From positions 52,145,142-52,209,141 of the forward strand of contig OX637394.1 of NCBI GenBank assembly GCA_951799425.1: a stretch of DNA of 64,000 bases. The letters are read 5' to 3'. The DNA comes from Ilex aquifolium. Lineage: Eukaryota > Streptophyta > Magnoliopsida > Aquifoliales > Aquifoliaceae. Of the stretch, positions 11,586 to 24,648 are shown piece by piece. Each line of letters begins with the position of its first letter. Position 1 is the first letter of the stretch. The notes below the pieces were generated by a model, which saw nothing but the letters and a program-made list of their open reading frames with translations, did not search any database and had not been told where the DNA came from. The translations under genes were made by a program, and so were the position numbers.

Positions 11586-13482
11586 TTAAAATGAAATAGT
11601 ATATCCGACATAACTTTTTCTCCCGAAATCGGATTGAGCTAACTCTTGCGGCATTGTAAAGAGAACTTGAAACCCTAACCAATATATTGCGATCAAAATT
11701 GGTGATTCATCTTCTAGCAAGGTCGAAATGGTGATGGAAGTTTGGTATAGTTGGCCATTCCCCTCCACAAGGAAAAATAAGTAATTTCCCATTCTTTAGT
11801 ATTTCTGACATAACTTTTTACTCCGGTCTCTGATTAAGATGATTCTTGCGGCATTGTAAAGAATTCTTGAATCCTTAACCACTTTATTCATATCAATAGT
11901 CATGAAAAATCCACTAGCATGGGCTATATTGTAACGCAAGTTTGGTGTAATAAGTAGTCCTCCTTTAAAATGAAATAGTATATCCGACATAACTTTTTCT
12001 CCCGAAATCGGATTGAGCTAACTCTTGCGGCATTGTAAAGAGAACTTGAAACCCTAACCAATATATTGAGATCAAAATTGGTGATTCATCTTCTACCATG
12101 GTCGAAATGGTGATGGAAGTTTGGAATAGTTGGCCATTCCCCTCCACAAGGAAAAATAAGTAATTTCCCATTCTTTAGTATTTCTGACATAACTTTTTAC
12201 TCCGGTCTCTGATTAAGATGATTCTTGCGGCATTGTAAATAATTCTTTGAATGCCTAACCACTTTATTCACATCAATAGTCATGAAAAATCCTCTAGCAT
12301 GGGCTATATTGTAACGAAATATTGGTGTAATAAGTAGTCCTCCTTTAAAATGAAATAGTATATCCGACATAACTTTTTCTCCCGAAATCGGATTGAGCTA
12401 ACTCTTGCGGCATTGTAAAGAGGACTTGAAACCCTAACCAATATATTGCGATCAAAATTGGTGATTCATCTTCTACCATGGTCGAAATGGTGATGGAAGT
12501 TTGGAATAGTTGGTCATTCCCCTCCACAAGGAAAAATAAGTAATTTCCCATTCTTTAGTATTTCTGACATAACTTTTTACTCCGGTCTCTGATTAAGATG
12601 ATTCTTGCGGCATTGTAAAGAATTCTTGAATCCCTAACCACTTTATTCACATCAATAGTCATGAAAAATCCTCTAGCATGGGCTATATTGTAACGCATGT
12701 TTGGTGTAGTAAGTAGTCATCCTTTAAAATGAAATAGTATATCCGACATAACTTTTTCTCCTGAAATCGGATTGAGCTAACTCTTGCGGCATTGTAAAGA
12801 GAACTTGAAACCCTAACCAATATATTGAGATCAAAATTGGTGATTCATCTTCTACCATGGTCGAAATGGTGATGGAAGTTTGGAATAGTTGGTCATTCCC
12901 CTGCACAAGGAAAAATAAGTAATTTCCCATTCTTTAGTATTTCTGACATAACTTTTTACTCCGGTCTCTGATTAAGATGATTCTTGCGGCATTGTAAAGA
13001 ATTTTTTGAATCCCTAACCACTTTATTCACATCAATAGTCATGAAAAATCCTCTAGCATGGGCTATATTGTAACGAAATATTGGTGTAATAAGTAGTCCT
13101 CCTTTAAAATGAAATAGTATATCCGACATAACTTTTTCTCCCGAAATCGGATTGAGCTAACTCTTGCGGCATTGTAAAGAGGACTTGAAACCCTAACCAA
13201 TATATTGCGATCAAAATTGGTGATTCAACTTCTACCATGGTCGAAATGGTGATGGAAGTTTGGAATAGTTGGTCATTCCCCTCCACAAGGAAAAATAAGT
13301 AATTTCCCATTCTTTAGTATTTCTGACATAACGTTTTACTCCGGTCTCTGATTAAGATGATTCTTGCGGCATTGTATAGAATTCTTGAATCCCTCACCAC
13401 TTTATTCACTTCAATAGTCATGAAAAATCCTCTAGCATGGGCGATATTGTAACGCATGTTTGGTGTAGTAAGTAGTCATCCT
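11586..13482. repeat. Second 5-unit HOR, copy 2 (1897 bp)
   Basis: Tandem copy of 9689-11585 with a few private changes, such as CCTTAACC and CATATC in the A half from 11797 and TTCAACTTC near 13228. The following B half (near 13494) has lost one base (CCCTAACAATAT near 13573), outside the repeat. Confidence 0.87.
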
Positions 13483-16400
13483 TTAAAATGAAATAGTATA
13501 TCCGACATAACTTTTTCTCCCGAAATCGGATTGAGCTAACTCTTGCGGCATTGTAAAGAGAACTTGAAACCCTAACAATATATTGCGATCAAAATTGGTG
13601 ATTCATCTTCTAGCAAGGTCGAAATGGTGATGGAAGTTTGGTATAGTTGGCCATTCCCCTCCACAAGGAAAAATAAGTAATTTCCCATTCTTTAGTATTT
13701 CTGACATAACTTTTTACTCCGGTCTCTGATTAAGATGATTCTTGCGGCATTGTAAAGAATTCTTGAATCCCTAACCACTTTATTCACATCAATAGTCATG
13801 AAAAATCCTCTAGCATGGGCTATATTGTAACGCAAGTTTGGTGTAATAAGTAGTCCTCCTTTAAAATGAAATAGTATATCCGACATAACTTTTTCTCCCG
13901 AAATCGGATTGAGCTAACTCTTGCGGCATTGTAAAGAGAACTTGAAACCCTAACCAATATATTGCGATCAAAATTGGTGATTCATCTTCTAGCAAGGTCG
14001 AAATGGTGATGGAAGTTTGGTATAGTTGGTCATTCCCCTCCATAAGGAAAAATAAGTAATTTCCCATTCTTTAGTATTTCTGACATAACTTTTTACTCCG
14101 GTCTTTGATTAAGATGATTCTTGCGGCATTGTAAAGAATTCTTGAATCCCTAACCACTTTATTCACATCAATAGTCATGAAAAATCCTCTAGCATGGGCT
14201 ATATTGTAACGCAAGTTTGGTGTAATAAGTAGTCCTCCTTTAAAATGAAATAGTATATCCGACATAACTTTTTCTCCCGAAATCGGATTGAGCTAACTCT
14301 TGCGGCATTGTAAAGAGGACTTGAAACCCTAACCAATATATTGCGATCAAAATTGGTGATTCATCTTCTACCATGGTCGAAATGGTGATGGAAGTTTGGA
14401 ATAGTTGGTCATTCCCCTCCACAAGGAAAAATAAGTAATTTCCCATTCTTTAGTATTTCTGACATAACGTTTTACTCCGGTCTCTGATTAAGATGATTCT
14501 TGCGGCATTGTATAGAATTCTTGAATCCCTAACCACTTTATTCACTTCAATAGTCATGAAAAATCCTCTAGCATGGGCTATATTGTAACGAAATATTGGT
14601 GTAATAAGTAGTCCTCCTTTAAAATGAAACAGTATATCCGACATAACTTTTTCTCCCGAAATCGGATTGAGCTAACTCTTGCGGCATTGTAAAGAGGACT
14701 TGAAACCCTAACCAATATATTGCGATCAAAATTGGTGATTCATCTTCTACCATGGTCGAAATGGTGATGGAAGTTTGGAATAGTTGGTCATTCCCCTCCA
14801 CAAGGAAAAATAAGTAATTTCCCATTCTTTAGTATTTCTGACATAACGTTTTACTCCGGTCTCTGATTAAGATGATTCTTGCGGCATTGTATAGAATTCT
14901 TGAATCCCTAACCACTTTATTCACTTCAATAGTCATGAAAAATCCTCTAGCATGGGCGATATTGTAACGCATGTTTGGTGTAGTAAGTAGTCATCCTTTA
15001 AAATGAAATAGTATATCCGACATAACTTTTTCTCCCGAAATCGGATTGAGCTAACTCTTGCGGCATTGTAAAGAGAACTTGAAACCCTAACCAATATATT
15101 GCGATCAAAATTGGTGATTCATCTTCTAGCAAGGTCGAAATGGTGATGGAAGTTTGGTATAGTTGGCCATTCCCCTCCACAAGGAAAAATAAGTAATTTC
15201 CCATTCTTTAGTATTTCTGACATAACATTTTACTCCGGTCTCTGATTAAGATGATTCTTGCGGCATTGTAAAGAATTCTTGAATCCGTAACCACTTTATT
15301 CACATCAATAGTCATGAAAAATCCTCTAGCATGGGCTATATTGTAACGCAAGTTTGGTGTAATAAGTAGTCCTCCTTTAAAATGAAATAGTATATCCGAC
15401 ATAACTTTTTCTCCCGAAATCGGATTGAGCTAACTCTTGCGGCATTGTAAAGAGAACTTGAAACCCTAACCAATATATTGCGATCAAAATTGGTGATTCA
15501 TCTTCTAGCAAGGTCGAAATGGAGATGGAAGTTTGGTATAGTTGGCCATTCCCCTCCACAAGGAAAAATAAGTAATTTCCCATTCTTTAGTATTTCTGAC
15601 ATAACTTTTTACTCCGGTCTTTGATTAAGATGATTCTTGCGGCATTGTAAAGAATTCTTGAATCCCTAACCACTTTATTCACATCAATAGTCATGAAAAA
15701 TCCTCTAGCATGGGCTATATTGTAACGCAAGTTTGGTGTAATAAGTAGTCCTCCTTTAAAATGAAATAGTATATCCGACATAACTTTTTCTCCCGAAATC
15801 GGATTGAGCTAACTCTTGCGGCATTGTAAAGAGAACTTGAAACCCTAACCAATATATTGAGATCAAAATTGGTGATTCATCTTCTACCATGGTCGAAATG
15901 GTGATGGAAGTTTGGAATAGTTGGCCATTCCCCTCCACAAGGAAAAATAAGTAATTTCCCATTCTTTAGTATTTTTGACATAACTTTTTACTCCGGTCTC
16001 TGATTAAGATGATTCTTGCGGCATTGTAAAGAATTTTTTGAATCCCTAACCACTTTATTCACATCAATAGTGATGAAAAATCCTCTAGCATGGGCTATTT
16101 TGTAACGAAATATTGGTGTAATAAGTAGTCCTCCTTTAAATTGAAATAGTATATCCGACATAACTTTTTCTCCCGAAATCGGATTGAGCTAACTCTTGCG
16201 GCATTGTAAAGAGGACTTGAAACCCTAACCAATATATTGCGATCAAAATTGGTGATTCATCTTCTAGCAAGGTCGAAATGGTGATGGAAGTTTGGTATAG
16301 TTGGCCATTCCCCTCCACAAGGAAAAATAAGTAATTTCCCATTCTTTAGTATTTCTGACATAACTTTTTACTCCGGTCTCTGATTAAGATGATTCTTGCG

Positions 16401-16894
16401 GCATTGTAAAGAATTCTTGAATCCCTAACCACTTTATTCACATCAATAGTCATGAAAAATCCTCTAGCATGGGCTATATTGTAACGCATGTTTGGTGTAG
16501 TAAGTAGTCATCCTTTAAAATGAAATAGTATATCCGACATAACTTTTTCTCCCGAAATCGGATTGAGCTAACTCTTGCGGCATTGTAAAGAGAACTTGAA
16601 ACCCTAACCAATATATTGCGATCAAAATTGGTGATTCATCTTCTAGCAAGGTCGAAATGGTGATGGAAGTTTGGTATAGTTGGCCATTCCCCTCCACAAG
16701 GAAAAATAAGTAATTTCCCATTCTTTAGTATTTCTGACATAACTTTTTACTCCGGTCTCTGATTAAGATGATTCTTGCGGCATTGTAAAGAATTTTTTGA
16801 ATCCCTAACCACTTTATTCACATCAATAGTGATGAAAAATCCTCTAGCATGGGCTATTTTGTAACGAAATATTGGTGTAATAAGTAGTCCTCCT
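13483..16894. repeat. Mixed satellite units between HOR blocks
   Basis: About nine units of both B haplotypes without a consistent order. Two local relations are visible. A halves from 15967 and 16726 share GTGATG (G at 16072 and 16831, 759 bp apart, two units). The segment around 14830-15400 recurs around 18994-19570: GAATCCGTAACC has its G at 15287 and 19451, an offset of 4164 bp. Confidence 0.7.
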
Positions 16895-18034
16895 TTAAAT
16901 TGAAATAGTATATCCGACATAACTTTTTCTCCCGAAATCGGATTGAGCTAACTCTTGCGGCATTGTAAAGAGAACTTGAAACCCTAACCAATATATTGAG
17001 ATCAAAATTGGTGATTCATCTTCTACCATGGTCGAAATGGTGATGGAAGTTTGGAATAGTTTGTCATTCCCCTCCACAAGGAAAAATAAGTAATTTCCCA
17101 TTCTTTAGTATTTCTGACATAACTTTTTACTCCGGTCTCATATTTAAGATGATTCTTGCGGCATTGTAAAGAATTCTTGAATCCCTAACCACTTTATTCA
17201 CATCAATAGTCATGAAAAATCCTCTAGCATGGGCTATATTGTAACGCATGTTTGGTGTAGTAAGTAGTCATCCTTTAAAATAAAATAGTATATCCGACAT
17301 AACTTTTTCTCCTGAAATCGGATTGAGCTAACTCTTGCGGCATTGTAAAGAGAACTTGAAACCCTAACCAATATATTGAGATCAAAATTGGTGATTCATC
17401 TTCTACCATGGTCGAAATGGTGATGGAAGTTTGGAATAGTTGGTCATTCCCCTGCACAAGGAAAAATAAGTAATTTCCCATTCTTTAGTATTTCTGACAT
17501 AACTTTTTACTCCGGTCTCTGATTAAGATGATTCTTGCGGCATTGTAAAGAATTTTTTGAATCCCTAACCACTTTATTCACATCAATAGTCATGAAAAAT
17601 CCTCTAGCATGGGCTATATTGTAACGAAATATTGGTGTAATAAGTAGTCCTCCTTTAAAATGAAATAGTATATCCGACATAACTTTTTCTCCCGAAATCG
17701 GATTGAGCTAACTCTTGCGGCATTGTAAAGAGGACTTGAAACCCTAACCAATATATTGCGATCAAAATTGGTGATTCATCTTCTACCATGGTCGAAATGG
17801 TGATGGAAGTTTGGAATAGTTGGTCATTCCCCTCCACAAGGAAAAATAAGTAATTTCCCATTCTTTAGTATTTCTGACATAACTTTTTACTCCGGTCTCT
17901 GATTAAGATGATTCTTGCGGCATTGTAAAGAATTTTTTGAATCCCTAACCACTTTATTCACATCAATAGTCATGAAAAATGCTCTAGCATGGGCTATTTT
18001 GTAACGAAATATTGGTGTAATAAGTAGTCCTCCT
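16895..18034. repeat. 3-unit HOR, copy 1 (1140 bp)
   Basis: Three units are repeated from 18035. The shared private T in GTTTGTCATT lies at 17062 and 18202, 1140 bp apart, and both copies have a middle B half with CTCCTG and CTGCACAAGG. This copy has its own changes: GGTCTCATATTTAAG near 17135 (one extra base) and AAAATAAAATAG near 17278. Confidence 0.82.
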
Positions 18035-18993
18035 TTAAATTGAAATAGTATATCCGACATAACTTTTTCTCCCGAAATCGGATTGAGCTAACTCTTGCGG
18101 CATTGTAAAGAGAACTTGAAACCCTAACCAATATATTGAGATCAAAATTGGTGATTCATCTTCTACCATGGTCGAAATGGTGATGGAAGTTTGGAATAGT
18201 TTGTCATTCCCCTCCACAAGGAAAAATAAGTAATTTCCCATTCTTTAGTATTTCTGACATAACTTTTTACTCCGGTCTCTGATTAAGATGATTCTTGCGG
18301 CATTGTAAAGAATTCTTGAATCCCTAACCACTTTATTCACATCAATAGTCATGAAAAATCCTCCAGCATCGGCTATATTGTAACGCATGTTTGGTGTAGT
18401 AAGTAGTCATCCTTTAAAATGAAATAGTATATCCGACATAACTTTTTCTCCTGAAATCGGATTGAGCTAACTCTTGCGGCATTGTAAAGAGAACTTGAAA
18501 CCCTAACCAATATATTGAGATCAAAATTGGTGATTCATCTTCTACCATGGTCGAAATGGTGATGGAAGTTTGGAATAGTTGGTCATTCCCCTGCACAAGG
18601 AAAAATAAGTAATTTCCCATTCTTTAGTATTTCTGACATAACTTTTTACTCCGGTCTCTGATTAAGATGATTCTTGCGGCATTTTTGAATCCCTAACCAC
18701 TTTATTCACATCAATATTTATGAAAAATCCTCTAGCATGGGCTATATTGTAACGAAATATTGGTGTAATAAGTAGTCCTCCTTTAAAATGAAATAGTATA
18801 TCCGACATAACTTTTTCTCCCGAAATCGGATTGAGCTAACTCTTGCGGCATTGTAAAGACGACTTGAAACCCTAACCAATATATTGCGATCAAAATTGGT
18901 GATTCATCTTCTACCACGGTCGAAATGGTGATGGAAGTTTGGAATAGTTGGTCATTCCCCTCCACAAGGAAAAATAAGTAATTTCCCATTCTT
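18035..18993. repeat. 3-unit HOR, copy 2, with an 11-bp deletion
   Basis: Second copy of the block at 16895-18034. The A half from 18625 is only 169 bp. GCGGCATT is followed directly by TTTGAATCCC, so about 11 bases (GTAAAGAATTT-like) are gone, with ATT at both ends of the deletion as possible microhomology. It also has ATATTTATG in place of ATAGTCATG. The next units (18994 on) resemble 14830-15400. Confidence 0.78.
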
Positions 18994-19930
18994 TAGTATT
19001 TCTGACATAACGTTTTACTCCGGTCTCTGATTAAGATGATTCTTGCGGCATTGTATAGAATTCTTGAATCCCTAACCACTTTATTCACTTCAATAGTCAT
19101 GAAAAATCCTCTAGCATGGGCGATATTGTAACGCATGTTTGGTGTAGTAAGTAGTCATCCTTTAAAATGAAATAGTATATCCGACATAACTTTTTCTCCC
19201 GAAATCGGATTGAGCTAACTCTTGCGGCATTGTAAAGAGAACTTGAAACCCTAACCAATATATTGCGATCAAAATTGGTGATTCATCTTCTAGCAAGGTC
19301 GAAATGGTGATGGAAGTTTGGTATAGTTGGCCATTCCCCTCCACAAGGAAAAATAAGTAATTTCCCATTCTTTAGTATTTCTGACCTAACTTTTTAATCC
19401 GGTCTCTGATTAAGATGATTCTTGCGGCATTGTAAAGAATTCTTGAATCCGTAACCACTTTATTCACATCAATAGTCATGAAAAATCCTCTAGCATGGGC
19501 TATATTGTAACGCAAGTTTGGTGTAATAAGTAGTCCTCCTTTAAAATGAAATAGTATATCCGACATAACTTTTTCTCCCGAAATCGGATTGAGCTAACTC
19601 TTGCGGCATTGTAAAGACGACTTGAAACCCTAACCAATATATTGCGATCAAAATTGGTGATTCATCTTCTACCATGGTCGAAATGGTGATGGAAGTTTGG
19701 AATAGTTGGTCATTCCCCTCCACAAGGAAAAATAAGTAATTTCCCATTCTTTAGTATTTCTGACATAACGTTTTACTCCGGTCTCTGATTAAGATGATTC
19801 TTGCGGCATTGTATAGAATTCTTGAATCCCTAACCACTTTATTCACTTCAATAGTCATGAAAAATCCTCTAGCATGGGCGATATTGTAACGCATGTTTGG
19901 TGTAGTAAGTAGTCATCCTTTAAAATGAAA

Positions 19931-20115
19931 TAGTATATCCGACATAACTTTTTCTCCCGAAATCGGATTGTGATTAAGATGATTCTTGCTGCATTGTAAA
20001 GAATTCTTGAATCCCTAACCACTTTATTCACATCAATAGTCATGAAAAATCCTCTAGCATGGGCTATATTGTAACGCAAGTTTGGTGTAATAAGTAGTCC
20101 TCCTTTAAAATGAAA
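19931..20115. repeat. Chimeric 185-bp half-unit (B start joined to A end)
   Basis: After a normal A half (19752-19930) come 40 bases of half B, ending CGAAATCGGATTG at 19970. The sequence then switches to half A from its position 35 (TGATTAAGATGATTC) and runs to the end of A at 20115, where a full B half begins. The result is A - B/A hybrid - B in one unit, 564 bp in place of 379. The switch lies where A and B are alignable (GGATTG against TGATTA), as expected of crossover between the paralogous halves slightly out of register (about 6 bases). Confidence 0.88.
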
Positions 20116-21240
20116 TAGTATATCCGACATAACTTTTTCTCCCGAAATCGGATTGAGCTAACTCTTGCGGCATTGTAAAGAGGACTTGAAACCCTAACCA
20201 ATATATTGCGATCAAAATTGGTGATTCATCTTCTACCATGGTCGAAATGGTGATGGAAGTTTGGAATAGTTGGTCATTCCCCTCCACAAGAAAAAATAAG
20301 TAATTTCCCATTCTTTAGTATTTCTGACATAACTTTTTACTCCGGTCTCTGATTAAGATGATTCTTGCTGCATTGTAAAGAATTCTTGAATCCCTAACCA
20401 CTTTATTCACATCAATAGTCATGAAAAATCCTCTAGCATGGGCTATATTGTAACGCAATTTTGGTGTAATAAGTAGTCCTCCTTTAAAATGAAATAGTAT
20501 ATCCGACATAACTTTTTCTCCCGAAATCGAATTGAGCTAACTCTTGCGGCATTGTAAAGAGAACTTGAAACCCTAACCAATATATTGAGATCAAAATTGG
20601 TGATTCATCTTCTACCATGGTCGAAATGGTGATGGAAGTTTGGAATAGTAGGTCATTCCCCTCCACAAGGAAAAATAAGTAATTTCCCATTCTTTAGTAT
20701 TTCTGACATAACGTTTTACTCCGGTCTCTGATTAAGATGATTCTTGTGGTATTGTATAGAATTCTTGAATCCCTAACCACTTTATTCACATCAATAGTCA
20801 TGAAAAATCCTCTAGCATGGGCTATAGTGTAACGCAATTTTGGTGTAATAAGTAGTCCTCCTTTAAAATGAAATAGTATATCCGACATAACTTTTTCTCC
20901 CGAAATCGGATTGAGCTAACTCTTGCGGCATTGTAAAGAGAACTTGAAACCCTAACCAATATATTGAGATCAAAATTGGTGATTCATCTTCTACCATGGT
21001 CGAAATGGTGATGGAAGTTTGGAATAGTTGGCATTCCCCTCCACAAGGAAAAATAAGTAATTTCCCATTCTTTAGTATTTATGACATAACGTTTTACTCC
21101 GGTCTCTGATTAAGATGATTCTTGCGGCATTGTAAAGAATTCTTGAATCCCTAACCACTTTATTCACATCAATAGTCATGAAAAATCCTCTAGCATGGGC
21201 TATATTGTAACGCAAGTTTGGTGTAATAAGTAGTCCTCCT
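20105..21240. repeat. 3-unit HOR (1136 bp), first copy of the core block
   Basis: Three subtypes in order: a unit with GCTGCATT in A and GTAGGTC in B; a unit with GTGGTATTGTATAG in A and the one-base-short TTGGCATTCC in B; and a unit with TTTATGAC in A. The same trio follows at 21241-22376 and 24649-25784. Positions 20695-21072 hold the first 378-bp unit of the window. Confidence 0.85.
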
Positions 21241-24200
21241 TTAAAATGAAATAGTATATCCGACATAACTTTTTCTCCCGAAATCGGATTGAGCTAACTC
21301 TTGCGGCATTGTAAAGAGGACTTGAAACCCTAACCAATATATTGCGATCAAAATTGGTGATTCATCTTCTACCATGGTCGAAATGGTGATGGAAGTTTGG
21401 AATAGTTGGTCATTCCCCTCCACAAGAAAAAATAAGTAATTTCCCATTCTTTAGTATTTCTGACATAACTTTTTACTCCGGTCTCTGATTAAGATGATTC
21501 TTGCTGCATTGTAAAGAATTCTTGAATCCCTAACCACTTTATTCACATCAATAGTCATGAAAAATCCTCTAGCATGGGCTATATTGTAACGCAATTTTGG
21601 TGTAATAAGTAGTCCTCCTTTAAAATGAAATAGTATATCCGACATAACTTTTTCTCCCGAAATCGGATTGAGCTAACTCTTGCGGCATTGTAAAGAGAAC
21701 TTGAAACCCTAACCAATATATTGAGATCAAAATTGGTGATTCATCTTCTACCATGGTCGAAATGGTGATGGAAGTTTGGAATAGTAGGTCATTCCCCTCC
21801 ACAAGGAAAAATAAGTAATTTCCCATTCTTTAGTATTTCTGACATAACGTTTTACTCCGGTCTCTGATTAAGATGATTCTTGTGGTATTGTATAGAATTC
21901 TTGAATCCCTAACCACTTTATTCACATCAATAGTCATGAAAAATCCTCTAGCATGGGCTATAGTGTAACGCAATTTTGGTGTAATAAGTAGTCCTCCTTT
22001 AAAATGAAATAGTATACCCGACATAACTTTTTCTCCCGAAATCGGATTGAGCTAACTCTTGCGGCATTGTAAAGAGAACTTGAAACCCTAACCAATATAT
22101 TGAGATCAAAATTGGTGATTCATCTTCTACCATGGTCGAAATGGTGATGGAAGTTTGGAATAGTTGGCATTCCCCTCCACAAGGAAAAATAAGTAATTTC
22201 CCATTCTTTAGTATTTATGACATAACGTTTTACTCCGGTCTCTGATTAAGATGATTCTTGCGGCATTGTAAAGAATTCTTGAATCCCTAACCACTTTATT
22301 CACATCAATAGTCATGAAAAATCCTCTAGCATGGGCTATATTGTAACGCAAGTTTGGTGTAATAAGTAGTCCTCCTTTAAAATGAAATAGTATATCCGAC
22401 ATAACTTTTTCTCCCGAAATCGGATTGAGCTAACTCTTGCGGCATTGTAAAGAGAACTTGAAACCCTAACCAATATATTGAGATCAAAATTGGTGATTCA
22501 TCTTCTACCATGGTCGAAATGGTGATGGAAGTTTGGAATAGTTGGCCATTCCCCTCCACAAGGAAAAATAAGTAATTTCCCATTCTTTAGTATTTCTGAC
22601 ATAACGTTTTACTCCGGTCTCCGATTAAGATGATTCTTGCGGCATTGTAAAGAATTCTTGAATCCCTAATCACTTTATTCACATCAATAGTCATGAAAAA
22701 TACTCTAGCATGGGCTATATTGTAACGCAAGTTTGGTGTAATAAGTAGTCATCCTTTAAAATGAAATAGTATATCCGACATAACTTTTTCTCCCGAAATC
22801 GGATTGAGCTAACTCTTGCGGCATTGTAAAGAGAACTTGAAACCCTAACCAATATATTGCGATCAAAATTGGTGATTCATCTTCTAGCAAGGTCGAAATG
22901 GTGATGGAAGTTTGGTATAGTTGGCCATTCCCCTCCACAAGGAAAAATAAGTAATTTCCCATTCTTTAGTATTTATGACATAACGTTTTACTCCGGTCTC
23001 TGATTAAGATGATTCTTGCGGCATTGTAAAGAATTCTTGAATCCCTAACCACTTTATTCACATCAATAGTCATGAAAAATCCTCTAGCATGGGCTATATT
23101 GTAACGCAAGTTTGGTGTAATAAGTAGTCCTCCTTTAAAATGAAATAGTATATCCGACATAACTTTTTCTCCCGAAATCGGATTGAGCTAACTCTTGCGG
23201 CATTGTAAAGAGGACTTGAAACCCTAACCAATATATTGAGATCAAAATTGGTGATTCATCTTCTACCATGGTCGAAATGGTGATGGAAGTTTGGAATAGT
23301 TGGCATTCCCCTCCACAAGGAAAAATAAGTAATTTCCCATTCTTTAGTATTTCTGACATAACTTTTTACTCCGGTCTCTGATTAAGATGATTCTTGCTGC
23401 ATTGTAAAGAATTCTTGAATCCCTAACCACTTTATTCACATCAATAGTCATGAAAAATCCTCTAGCATGGGCTATATTGTAACGCAAGTTTGGTGTAATA
23501 AGTAGTCCTCCTTTAAAATGAAATAGTATATCCGACATAACTTTTTCTCCCGAAATCGGATTGAGCTAACTCTTGCGGCATTGTAAAGAGGACTTGAAAC
23601 CCTAACCAATATATTGCGATCAAAATTGGTGATTCATCTTCTACCATGGTCGAAATGGTGATGGAAGTTTGGAATAGTTGGTCATTCCCCTCCACAAGAA
23701 AAAATAAGTAATTTCCCATTCTTTAGTATTTCTGACATAACTTTTTACTCCGGTCTCTGATTAAGATGATTCTTGCTGCATTGTAAAGAATTCTTGAATC
23801 CCTAACCACTTTATTCACATCAATAGTCATGAAAAATCCTCTAGCATGGGCTATATTGTAACGCAATTTTGGTGTAATAAGTAGTCCTCCTTTAAAATGA
23901 AATAGTATATCCGACATAACTTTTTCTCCCGAAATCGGATTGTACTAACTCTTGCGGCATTGTAAAGAGAACTTGAAACCCTAACCAATATATTGAGATC
24001 AAAATTGGTGATTCATCTTCTACCATGGTCGAAATGGTGATGGAAGTTTGGAATAGTAGGTCATTCCCCTCCACAAGGAAAAATAAGTAATTTCCCATTC
24101 TTTAGTATTTCTGACATAACGTTTTACTCCGGTCTCTGATTAAGATGATTCTTGTGGTATTGTATAGAATTCTTGAATCCCTAACCACTTTATTCACATC

Positions 24201-24648
24201 AATAGTCATGAAAAATCCTCTAGCATGGGCTATAGTGTAACGCAATTTTGGTGTAATAAGTAGTCCTCCTTTAAAATGAAATAGTATATCCGACATAACT
24301 TTTTCTCCCGAAATCGGATTGAGCTAACTCTTGCGGCATTGTAAAGAGAACTTGAAACCCTAACCAATATATTGAGATCAAAATTGGTGATTCATCTTCT
24401 ACCATGGTCGAAATGGTGATGGAAGTTTGGAATAGTTGGCATTCCCCTCCACAAGGAAAAATAAGTAATTTCCCATTCTTTAGTATTTATGACATAACGT
24501 TTTACTCCGGTCTCTGATTAAGATGATTCTTGCGGCATTGTAAAGAATTCTTGAATCCCTAACCACTTTATTCACATCAATAGTCATGAAAAATCCTCTA
24601 GCATGGGCTATATTGTAACGCAAGTTTGGTGTAATAAGTAGTCCTCCT
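21241..24648. repeat. 9-unit HOR, copy 1 (3408 bp)
   Basis: Nine units, made of the 3-unit motif followed by six more, repeat at 24649-28056. TGTACTAACT replaces GAGCTAACT at 23941 and 27349, exactly 3408 bp apart. The unit from 22588 has the A subtype GTCTCCGATT / CCCTAATCAC / AATACTC joined to B haplotype 1, and its counterpart is at 25996. Confidence 0.88.

Noticed and set aside
19855..20130. A 91-codon minus-strand frame as a fusion gene
   Set aside because: It is created by the chimeric B/A half-unit at 19931-20115, not by coding sequence.
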